A stretch of 19,332 nt of DNA from JAICTV01 sp035634055 (GTDB lineage: Bacteria; Planctomycetota; Phycisphaerae; Tepidisphaerales; Tepidisphaeraceae). Positions 13,223 through 19,332 of this stretch are shown here, one piece after another. Each line of letters starts with the position of its first letter. Position 1 is the first letter of the stretch. The position numbers were made by a program, and so were the translations under genes. The stretch is taken from assembly GCA_035634055.1 (NCBI GenBank), contig DASQDR010000113.1, positions 1 to 19,332 on the forward strand, written 5' to 3'. Below the pieces are notes generated by a model. That model made no database searches and was not told the DNA's origin. It saw nothing but the letters and a program-made list of their open reading frames with translations.

Positions 13223-14914
13223 TCACCCCGCCTTGGTGAGCTTGCGGTACGTGATGCGGTGCGGGCGGTCGGCGTCGGTGCCGAGACGCTTGTGGCGGTC
13301 GGCCTCGTACTCGGTGTAGTTGCCGTCGAAGAACGTTACCTCGCTGTTCCCCTCGAACGCCAGGATGTGCGTGGCCACGCGGTCGAGGAACCAGCGGTCG
13401 TGGCTGATGACGACGGCGCAGCCGGCGAAGTTTTCCATCGCTTCTTCCAGCGCGCGGATCGTGTTGACGTCGAGGTCGTTGGTCGGCTCGTCCAGCAGGA
13501 TGACGTTGGCGCCGCTCTTGAGCATCCGCCCGAGGTGGATGCGGTTGCGCTCACCGCCGGACAGCGTGCCGACGGAGCGGGACTGGTCGGTTCCGCTGAA
13601 GCCGAAGCGCGAGGTGTAGGCCCGGCTGTTGACGCGCTGCGTGCCGAGCTGGATGAACTCCTGCCCGTCGCTCAGCGCCTGCCAGACCGACTGCGTCTCG
13701 CCGAGCGCGTCGCGCGACTGCTCGACGTACGCGAGCTTCACGCTGTCGCCGAGCTTGATCTTGCCGCTGTCGGGCTGCTCCTGCCCGGTGATCATGCGGA
13801 ACAACGTGGTCTTGCCCGCGCCGTTGGGCCCGATGACGCCGATGATCCCGCCCGGCGGGAGCGAGAAGCTCATCCCCTGCACCAGCACGCGGTCGCCGTA
13901 CGCCTTGGTGACGGCCTGCGCCTCGATCACCAACTGCCCCAGCCGCGGGCCGGGCGGGATGTAGATCTCGATCTCCGAGACCTTCTTGCTCTGCTCCTCC
14001 GCCGCCATGCGCTCGTATGCGGCGATGCGCGCCTTGCTCTTGGCCTGGCGGGCGCGGGCGCTCTGCCGCACCCATTCCAGCTCGCGCGCCAGCGCCTTCT
14101 GCCGGGCCGACTCCTGCTTCTCCTCGATCTTCAGCCGCGCCTGCTTCTGCTCCAGCCAGCTCGTGTAGTTCCCCTTCCACGGGATCCCCTGCCCGCGGTC
14201 GAGCTCCAGGATCCAGCCGGCCACGTTGTCCAGGAAGTAGCGGTCGTGCGTGACGGCGATGACCGTGCCGGCGTAGCGCGCCAAGTGCTGCTCGAGCCAG
14301 GCGACGCTCTCAGCGTCAAGGTGGTTGGTCGGCTCGTCCAGCAGCAGGATGTCCGGCTTCTGGAGCAGCAGCCGGCACAGCGCCACGCGCCGCTTCTCCC
14401 CGCCGGACAGCACCTTCACCGCCGTCTCGCCCGGCGGGCAGCGCAGCGCGTCCATCGCCTGCTCGAGTTGCTGATCCAGATCCCACGCGTTGGCGGCGTC
14501 GAGCTTCTCCTGGATCGCCCCCTGCTTCTCCAGGATCTTCTCCATCGCCTCGGGAGTGAGGTCCGGGTCGGCCAGCTTCTCGTTCACGTCGTCGAACTGC
14601 TTGAGCAGGTCGACGGTCGCCTGCATCCCCTGCTCGGCGACCTGCCGCACGGTCAGCGATTCGTCGAGCTTCGGCTCCTGCTCCAGGAACCCGACCGTGT
14701 AGCCGGGCGACTTGCTGATCTGCCCGTCGTAGCTCTTGTCGGTGCCGGCCAGGATGCGCAGCAGCGTGCTCTTGCCCGCGCCGTTCAGCCCCAGCACGCC
14801 GATCTTCGCGCCGTAGAAGTAGGAGAGGTAAATGTCCTTGAGGATCGTCTTCTTCTCGTGGGTCTTGCTGACCCCGATCATGGAATAAATGATCTTGTTG
14901 GGCTCGCTGCTCAT
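13223..14914 (-). CDS. ettA: ABC-F translation factor EttA (energy-dependent translational throttle)
   Basis: 563 residues from the ATG at 14914, close to the 555 of E. coli EttA. Two ATP-binding domains: Walker A 'GLNGAGKST' (42-50), signature 'LSGGEKRR' (169-176) and Walker B 'ILLLDEPTNHLD' (189-200); then 'GPNGAGKTT' (362-370), 'LSGGERNR' (451-458) and 'ILLDEPTNDLD' (472-482). The linker between them is basic ('WVRQSARARQAKSKARIAAYE', 281-301), the P-site tRNA interaction motif of ABC-F proteins. There are no membrane segments, so it is a soluble ribosome-binding ATPase that binds the ribosomal E site and gates elongation according to the ADP/ATP ratio. An earlier ATG at 15259 would overlap the divergent exported-protein gene and is rejected. 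Single gene. Confidence 0.95.
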   Translation of the reverse strand: MSSEPNKIIYSMIGVSKTHEKKTILKDIYLSYFYGAKIGVLGLNGAGKSTLLRILAGTDKSYDGQISKSPGYTVGFLEQEPKLDESLTVRQVAEQGMQATVDLLKQFDDVNEKLADPDLTPEAMEKILEKQGAIQEKLDAANAWDLDQQLEQAMDALRCPPGETAVKVLSGGEKRRVALCRLLLQKPDILLLDEPTNHLDAESVAWLEQHLARYAGTVIAVTHDRYFLDNVAGWILELDRGQGIPWKGNYTSWLEQKQARLKIEEKQESARQKALARELEWVRQSARARQAKSKARIAAYERMAAEEQSKKVSEIEIYIPPGPRLGQLVIEAQAVTKAYGDRVLVQGMSFSLPPGGIIGVIGPNGAGKTTLFRMITGQEQPDSGKIKLGDSVKLAYVEQSRDALGETQSVWQALSDGQEFIQLGTQRVNSRAYTSRFGFSGTDQSRSVGTLSGGERNRIHLGRMLKSGANVILLDEPTNDLDVNTIRALEEAMENFAGCAVVISHDRWFLDRVATHILAFEGNSEVTFFDGNYTEYEADRHKRLGTDADRPHRITYRKLTKAG

Positions 14915-14945
14915 AGAACCCGGCCATGATAACCGCCCCCTTTCG

Positions 14946-14982
14946 CCGCCGCGCCGCGCGGGCGCGCGGCGGAAGATTTTTT
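14946..14982 (+). terminator. Terminator-like hairpin with T-run in a divergent leader
   Basis: A 9-bp stem, CCGCCGCGC (14946-14954) with GCGCGGCGG (14964-14972), then AAGATTTTTT with six T (14977-14982). On the plus strand it lies 110 nt before the exported-protein ATG, with no plus-strand gene behind it before rnpB, whose own terminator is 1.9 kb upstream. It could insulate or attenuate transcription toward 15093. Confidence 0.5.
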
Positions 14983-15077
14983 CGCGTGTCAGTGATTTCC
15001 CCGATTCCCGCCGGCCAGCGCACCTGCGTAACGTCACCACCCACGTTGTTTCGTTTTGTTCCTCTCGGTCCCCGCAT

Positions 15078-15083
15078 AGGAGG
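15078..15083 (+). promoter_or_regulatory. Strong ribosome binding site
   Basis: AGGAGG, 9 nt before the ATG at 15093. It decides the start in favour of the position that gives a proper signal peptide. Confidence 0.8.
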
Positions 15084-15092
15084 TTTACTGCC

Positions 15093-15857
15093 ATGCGGAA
15101 ATTCGCAGCGTTCGCGACTCTTGCGTTAGCCTTGTCCCCGGCCCTGCCCGCCTGGGCGGAGCCGGTCATCCCCGGCGGCACGATCAGCACCTCCGCCGAC
15201 ACCTTCGTCACCCCCACCGGCGACGTCGTGGCGGAGAACTCGCAGCCGATCACGCTCACCTACACCGCCCCCGAGGGCTCGACCTTCACCGACGGCGGCA
15301 CCGGCGTCTTCGACGCGACCTTCACCAGCCAGGTGCTGCGCGACCCCGGCACGCAGCAACTCACGTTCGTCTACATGGTCGAGTCCGCCACGGCGACGCT
15401 GGCGAACCAGTCGGGCGCGTTCTCGCTCGGGTCGTTCGGCACCTTCGCCACCGACGTCAGCGCCAACGGCACGTGGAACGTCACGCGCTCGGCCGACGGC
15501 GGCACGATCAGCGGCACCAACGCCGGCGCCGGCGCGGGCGTGCTGCCGACGTTCGTCATTGCCACCGATGCGACGAACTTCAATTCCAACGGCACCGTCA
15601 GCGGCGAGTTCGGCTCGGAGTTCAGCCTGACCGACGCCGCGGGCGCGACCGCCCTCTCGACCCTGACCGCGACCATGTCCGCCACCGGCACGTTCCAGCC
15701 GGCGGCCGATGACGGTGGCGGCGGTGGTGGTGGTGGCGGCGGCGGCGGCGGCACCCCCATCCCGCTCCCGCCGGCGGCGTGGGCCGGTCTGGCGATGCTC
15801 GCCGGCCTCGGACTCCACCCGTCCATGCGCCGCTCGCTCGGCCTGGGCACGCGCTAA
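15093..15857 (+). CDS. Exported protein with a PEP-CTERM/VPLP-like C-terminal anchor
   Basis: 254 residues. The N-terminus is a classical signal peptide, 'MRKFAAFATLALALSPALPAWA', with a likely cut after Ala22. The mature part is about 185 residues rich in Thr, Ser, Gly and Ala in alternating beta-strand patterns, with no recognised domain. A run of 14 Gly (about 207-220) then leads to 'PIPLPPAAWAGLAMLAGLG' and a short basic tail with Met-Arg-Arg. This tripartite end (short motif, hydrophobic helix, Arg cluster) is that of PEP-CTERM-type sorting signals, in the 'VPLPAAAW' variant; such proteins are processed by an exosortase, none of which is encoded here. Function of the mature domain is unknown; surface or extracellular matrix is likely. 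Confidence 0.8.
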   Translation: MRKFAAFATLALALSPALPAWAEPVIPGGTISTSADTFVTPTGDVVAENSQPITLTYTAPEGSTFTDGGTGVFDATFTSQVLRDPGTQQLTFVYMVESATATLANQSGAFSLGSFGTFATDVSANGTWNVTRSADGGTISGTNAGAGAGVLPTFVIATDATNFNSNGTVSGEFGSEFSLTDAAGATALSTLTATMSATGTFQPAADDGGGGGGGGGGGGGTPIPLPPAAWAGLAMLAGLGLHPSMRRSLGLGTR

Positions 15858-15902
15858 GCCTGGCCGCGCTCTCGCACCTGCGCAACGAGGTTGAACCCGG
15901 AT

Positions 15903-15943
15903 CGCTCGCAAGGCGGCGTGCCCATCACGCCGCCTTGCGGAGC
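15903..15943. terminator. Strong hairpin, probable terminator or REP-like structure
   Basis: CAAGGCGGCGTG (15909-15920) pairs perfectly with 15926-15937 around a CCCAT loop, and pairing continues outward to CGCTC/GGAGCG with one bulge. It starts 45 nt after the exported-protein stop. No T-run follows. Confidence 0.55.
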
Positions 15944-15988
15944 GGTCGTCGTCATTCCCGCACCCGCATGCCCGCCGTACACCCCACA

Positions 15989-16354
15989 GTGGCATGGGCT
16001 TCCAGAGTTCATGCCGTAGGTATGGGCACACGCGGCGGCGCAGCCCTCCCACCCCATGGCGCGTCGCGGCGCAGCCCCCGGAAACACGTGTACCCACGCG
16101 CTGCGGCGCATTCCGCGAGAACACGGGTACTCACGCGCCGCGGCGCAGCCGTGGAATGAAGAGCGTGGCATGGGCTCCCAGCCCATGGCGCGTGTACTCA
16201 CGCGCTCGCGGCGCAGCCGCGAAGCAGCAATCGCGGAGCGATCTTCTCTTGTGTCCGTCGCGTTGACTCGATGACCCGCTGGCCGCGGATTGGTTTATCG
16301 GGCTGCGCCCGATGTGCATGAGTACACGCACCATGGGCTGGGAGCCCATGCCAC
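15989..16354. repeat. REP-like repeat cluster
   Basis: The fullest unit is at 16165-16222: a GTGGCATGGGCT...AGCCCATG hairpin (CATGGGCT, CCC loop, AGCCCATG), then GCGTGTACTCACGCG, then GCGGCGCAGCC. The first 23 nt (16165-16187) recur exactly in inverted orientation at 16332-16354, with similarity extending through 16316. A partial copy is at 15989-16005 (16 of 17 matches). The GCGGCGCAGCC part recurs at 16035, 16066, 16140 and 16208, with a variant at 16103. The GTACTCACGCG part recurs with small changes at 16090, 16127 and 16195. Confidence 0.82.
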
Positions 16355-16492
16355 GGCAGATGTGCGCCAGCACCGCGACGAGCCGCGCGGGCCGCGGCCA
16401 CCGTCGGGCGCTGCGTAGCAGCCGGCGCCCGCGCGCATGACGGGGCGCGCGAACCGAGCTCGCCGCAGAGAGCGATGCGGGCCCGGCGGCGC

Positions 16493-18178
16493 TCACGCCG
16501 CCTGGCGCAGCGGTCGCGGTTGTTCCGTGATTTCCCCGCCGGTTGACGCGCGGGCGGCGGCGGCGGCGGCGGCGGCGCGTCCTGGCCGGCTCGCGCGTGC
16601 CGGCTCCTGCACCTTCAACATCCGCAGCGGCGACAAAATCGCGTTGAACAGGTTGTTGTAGATGTTGGCGCTCATGAAGCGAATGGTCTCGACCGCGCCG
16701 CCCGCGCGCGGCTCGATCAGCATGGGCAGGAAGACCACCGCCGCCGCCAGTCGCAGCACGCCGCTGAGCGCGAACAGCACCTCGTAGAACCCGATGCTGC
16801 CGATGCCGGCGATGCCCGGGTCCCAGTGCCAGTGGCTCAGCAGCTTGGCGATCACGCCGCTGGACAGCCCGCCGAGGCAGCCGGCCACGTTGATGATCAC
16901 GCTGTTCATCGCGACGTAGGCGCTGCCGCCGTTCTCGCCCTTGTCCGAGCCGCTGAGCTCGAGCACGAAGTTGAGGTTGGCCACCTCCACGCCGGTCCAC
17001 AGCGCCGCCCCCGCGACGGAGAGCACGTACCCCAGCCAGTGCATGCCGGGGCCGACGAAGCACCACCCGAGCCCGACCGGCACCAGCCCCAGCGACGCGA
17101 TCGCCAGCACCGGCCTCTTCCCCATCCGGTCGGCCGCGTTGCCCCAGATCGGCAGCACGATGAGCTGCGCCAGCATCGGCGCGACCAGCAGCATCAGTTG
17201 GATGCCGGTGCCGCTCACGCCGATCTTCTCGATCAGGTAGAAGGTGACGAACTGCCCCATGAAGCTGACGGCGAAGGTCAGCGTCGCGACGAACCCGCCG
17301 AACCACAAGAACTGCGGATCGCGCAGCGGCCGGCCGAGCAGGTGGCGGATCGGGACGCTGCGGCGCGGCGCCAGGCGCACGTCCGGCACGTGGCGGAACA
17401 TGTCGATATCGATCACGCCGAAGACCGCGGCGCACAGGAAGATGATGGCGCACCACTGGAGGGTCGCCGCCGACGCCGCCGCGCCGGCCGCGCCGGCGGG
17501 CGTCATGCGGTCAAGCACGAACCCCACCACCAGCGCCGCCGGGATGGCCGACACGATCCCCCACTGCCGCCGGCGGGAGAAGTACTTGCCGCGCACGCGC
17601 TCGGGGACGACGTCCGCCATCCAGCTCAGCCACGCCGGCCCGCCCATGGCGCCGGCGGCGTGCATGAGCAGGATCATCCCCATGAACAACAGCACCGCCG
17701 CGCTACCGGGCCCGTGCGAGCCATGGGCGGTGAAAAGCCACAGCGGCAGCACCGCGATTGGCAGCCAGAGCAGGCGCTGCGCGTACAGGCTGATGAGGAA
17801 GATCTTCTTCCGCGCCCCGGTGCGCTCGGTGAGCAGCGACGCGGGCATCGAGACCAGCGACGCGATGAACGGCAGCGCCGCCAGCACGCCGATCTGAAAC
17901 GCGCTGGCCCCCAGGTCTCGTGCGAACAGCGAGAACGGCGCCCCGCCGATTGCGGTGGCCCAGACGGAACCAAACACGCCGGAGACGGTGACGAACCCGA
18001 GCGCGCCGCGCAGCGGTCGGCCACGCAGGGTGCCGGGTTCCACCGACGTCAGCCGCCCGACGGCTTCCTGTTCCGCCGCTGTCGTTGATTTGCCCGACGA
18101 GGTTTCCGCCACTGCGGCCGTCGATGATGTCGACGGTGCCGCCGCGTCATCCTGCCGTCGCTTCACCCACGCGCCCAT
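16493..18178 (-). CDS. Major facilitator superfamily transporter
   Basis: 561 residues, ATG at 18178 with GAAGG (18187-18191 on the complementary strand) 8 nt upstream. About twelve hydrophobic segments run from residue 58 to 510. Loop motifs fit the superfamily: 'TERTGARKK' (117-125, between helices 2 and 3), 'PERVRGKYFSRRR' (192-204) and 'GNAADRMGKRPVL' (346-358, between helices 8 and 9). The 55-residue N-terminal tail (Ser/Thr/Ala) and the C-terminal tail with an eight-Ala run, encoded by GGC units at 16553-16576, are cytoplasmic and probably disordered. Proton- or ion-coupled solute transport is the family role; the substrate cannot be inferred, since no neighbouring pathway genes are present. 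Single gene. Confidence 0.9.
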   Translation of the reverse strand: MGAWVKRRQDDAAAPSTSSTAAVAETSSGKSTTAAEQEAVGRLTSVEPGTLRGRPLRGALGFVTVSGVFGSVWATAIGGAPFSLFARDLGASAFQIGVLAALPFIASLVSMPASLLTERTGARKKIFLISLYAQRLLWLPIAVLPLWLFTAHGSHGPGSAAVLLFMGMILLMHAAGAMGGPAWLSWMADVVPERVRGKYFSRRRQWGIVSAIPAALVVGFVLDRMTPAGAAGAAASAATLQWCAIIFLCAAVFGVIDIDMFRHVPDVRLAPRRSVPIRHLLGRPLRDPQFLWFGGFVATLTFAVSFMGQFVTFYLIEKIGVSGTGIQLMLLVAPMLAQLIVLPIWGNAADRMGKRPVLAIASLGLVPVGLGWCFVGPGMHWLGYVLSVAGAALWTGVEVANLNFVLELSGSDKGENGGSAYVAMNSVIINVAGCLGGLSSGVIAKLLSHWHWDPGIAGIGSIGFYEVLFALSGVLRLAAAVVFLPMLIEPRAGGAVETIRFMSANIYNNLFNAILSPLRMLKVQEPARASRPGRAAAAAAAARASTGGEITEQPRPLRQAA

Positions 18179-18690
18179 GCGAACAACCTTCGAAGAATGC
18201 TTTGATAATGGGATGATTACGGGACCAACTACATCACAGGCCCCGCTCCGTCCTCATCGGCAGAAAAGTCGCGCTGCCTGATTTTCCCACCCGAGAAGAT
18301 TTCCCCGCCAACGTTGCTGCGCGGGGGCGTGTCAGGTTTGCGTGTGAGCGGGACAACCTTTCGCGGCCCGCGAAAAGACGACGGAACTGCCCATGTTCTC
18401 GGACCCGCGTTTTGCTCAGCGTGTTGAACGATTCACGCGAACGTGGACGGCGCTGCTACGGATCGGCCCGCCCTTTGCGGCCTCAACGATCCCGGCCACC
18501 GCAACGGACGCGGTGTCGCGGGACAGGGACTTCATCGGAGGACTCGCACTTCGGCGCCACGCCGCTGCACCACGGCGACTCGCGCCGGGGGAGCGCGTCA
18601 GCGCCGCGGGCTTCCGTTTCTTCAACCCACTCGATTAACACCCAACCCGCTCGCCGCGTGACCCGCGGCGGGCCTACACCGGAGGTTTTC
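18179..18690. other. Intergenic region without a supported gene
   Basis: 512 nt between the leftward transporter gene and the rightward secreted-protein gene. An 81-codon plus-strand frame (18393-18638) has no ribosome binding site, no family resemblance, and weaker third-position GC than its neighbours, so it is not called. A 7-bp stem TTTCGCG/CGCGAAA sits at 18359-18375, and a GCCGCG/CGCGGC stem just before the ribosome binding site at 18681. Promoters for both flanking genes are expected here. Confidence 0.5.
18681..18685 (+). promoter_or_regulatory. Ribosome binding site
   Basis: GGAGG, 5 nt before the ATG at 18691, confirming the start of the secreted protein that runs off the right edge. 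Confidence 0.7.
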
Positions 18691-19332
18691 ATGGACAAGC
18701 GTCAGATTCTCACCGCCGCCATTCTCGCCGTTGGCGGCTTCGGCCTCGTCACCCTGCCCGCGACCGCGCAGGACGCCGGCGCCAGCGGCGCCGGCTCGTC
18801 GGCGGCCGGGCAATCCACGTCCGGCGGCAGCAGCGGCGCAACGGGCGCGGGCAGCGCCGGTCAATCCTCGTCCGGCGGCGCTTCGGGCAGCAGCAGCGTC
18901 GCCGCGGGCGGCGCCAGCGCGCAGACGGCCGGCTCATCACAGCAAGCCAGCCAGAGCGACGTCCGCCAGATCCTCTCGCAGACCGCCAGCGCGGTACTGA
19001 CCAAGGGCGGCATCCAGCAGCTCAGCCAGCAGATCTCGCAGCAGGACCAGCAGCGCGTTGGCGACCTGAGCCAACAGGCGCAGCAGCTCGACCAGACCGT
19101 CGACCAGCTCCGCCAGGCCTACAAGGACAAGTACCAGAAGGACCTGGACCTGACCGTCAACGCGGAGCAGGTCTTCACGTCGCAATTCTTCAGCGTCGGC
19201 GGCGCCAGCGCCAGCGACCTGGCCCGGCAGGCCGCCGGCACCATCTCCCCGGACGCCAGCAGCACCGGCGGATCGTCGGCGGGCGGATCGTCGGCGGGCG
19301 GGACGAGCGCGGGCGGTAGCGGCGCGAGCGGC
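18691..19332 (+). CDS. Secreted Ser/Gly- and Gln-rich protein (partial, runs off the right edge)
   Basis: The first 214 residues of an unrecognised protein. A signal peptide, 'MDKRQILTAAILAVGGFGL' followed by 'VTLPATAQ', probably cuts after Ala26 or nearby. Residues 28-85 are a low-complexity Ser/Gly/Ala segment. About 88-150 is Gln-rich and helical with heptad-like spacing ('IQQLSQQISQQDQQRVGDL', 'QQLDQTVDQLRQAYKDKYQ'), likely a coiled coil. 'DLDLTVNAEQVFTSQFFSVGG' follows as a more globular stretch. The visible end returns to repeated 'GGSSAGG'-type units. No known domain was identified. The layout suggests an extracytoplasmic structural or adhesion protein, but that is a guess from composition. 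Confidence 0.75.
   Translation, partial: MDKRQILTAAILAVGGFGLVTLPATAQDAGASGAGSSAAGQSTSGGSSGATGAGSAGQSSSGGASGSSSVAAGGASAQTAGSSQQASQSDVRQILSQTASAVLTKGGIQQLSQQISQQDQQRVGDLSQQAQQLDQTVDQLRQAYKDKYQKDLDLTVNAEQVFTSQFFSVGGASASDLARQAAGTISPDASSTGGSSAGGSSAGGTSAGGSGASG

Larger units (their letters stand above)
15858..16492. other. Non-coding repeat-rich region between convergent genes
   Basis: 635 nt with no convincing coding frame. It holds a strong hairpin just after the exported-protein gene (15903-15943), REP-like repeat copies (15989-16354), an ATCGGGC/GCCCGAT hairpin near 16298-16314, and a CGGGCGC/GCGCCCG hairpin (16405-16411 with 16425-16431) beyond the 3' end of the transporter gene. Confidence 0.7.

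Noticed and set aside
13259..14929. A 556-codon plus-strand open frame opposite ettA
   Set aside because: It mirrors the minus-strand codon structure of a well-conserved gene and shows Leu/Val/Arg repeats typical of antisense frames; ettA explains the region fully.
14915..15259. N-terminal extension of ettA to the ATG at 15259
   Set aside because: It would overlap the signal peptide of the divergent exported protein, and the extra 115 residues do not resemble any ABC-F protein; the 14914 start gives the normal length.
16031..16222. A CRISPR-like reading of the repeated GCGGCGCAGCC modules
   Set aside because: Spacing is irregular (about 31-68 nt), repeats are degenerate, one set is inverted, and no cas genes are present.
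16826..18088. A 420-codon plus-strand open frame opposite the transporter
   Set aside because: It is rich in Arg, His, Gln and Asp without motifs, and lies antisense to a transporter with clear membrane segments and superfamily motifs.
18393..18638. A possible 81-residue plus-strand protein
   Set aside because: There is no ribosome binding site, no recognisable motif, and third-position GC is lower than in the real genes around it.

Overview
The window reads as a high-GC bacterial chromosome segment, most likely from the phylum Planctomycetota and possibly the class Phycisphaerae. Three things point there: a secreted protein whose N-terminus carries a planctomycete-style 'LERRVFLAA' motif, a secreted protein with a C-terminal 'PLPPAAWAGLAML' plus Arg-Arg tail of the PEP-CTERM/VPLP kind, and a MoxR/DUF58/BatA cluster. 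The phylum is an inference from these signatures, not from a search.

Layout. (1) 1-3163, minus strand: MoxR AAA+ ATPase, a membrane-anchored degenerate kinase, a DUF58 protein and the start of a BatA-type membrane protein that runs off the left edge. (2) 3415-6615, plus: a large secreted heparinase II/III-type lyase with a C-terminal seven-repeat, probably beta-propeller, module. (3) 6751-7245, plus: a DinB-fold protein. (4) 9450-7374, minus: a membrane-anchored EEP-fold hydrolase followed 1 nt later by a phosphatidylcholine-synthase-like CDP-alcohol phosphatidyltransferase. (5) 9764-10315, plus: a cupin. (6) 12308-10427, minus: an ECF-type sigma factor followed by a one-TM protein that is probably its regulator. 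(7) 12491-13065, plus: the RNase P RNA gene with its terminator. (8) 14914-13223, minus: ettA, an ABC-F translation factor. (9) 15093-15857, plus: an exported protein with a VPLP/PEP-CTERM-like anchor. (10) 15858-16492: a 635-nt non-coding stretch filled with hairpins and short repeats. (11) 18178-16493, minus: an MFS transporter. (12) 18691 to the right edge, plus: a secreted Ser/Gly/Gln-rich protein, cut by the window end.

The most unusual content is not a gene. Four long palindromic elements (1926-2094, 11446-11568, 12630-12717, 13074-13217) are built from short words of about 8-12 nt repeated inside each arm. Two of them share outer arms but have unrelated interiors. Three lie 2-13 nt downstream of a stop codon (moxR-like gene, sigma factor, ettA), and two of these fill the gap before the next gene of an apparent operon. 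The fourth sits inside the RNase P RNA, in what should be the distal part of helix P12. A different, REP-like repeat family occupies 15989-16354. No tRNA, rRNA, CRISPR array, transposase or phage gene was seen.
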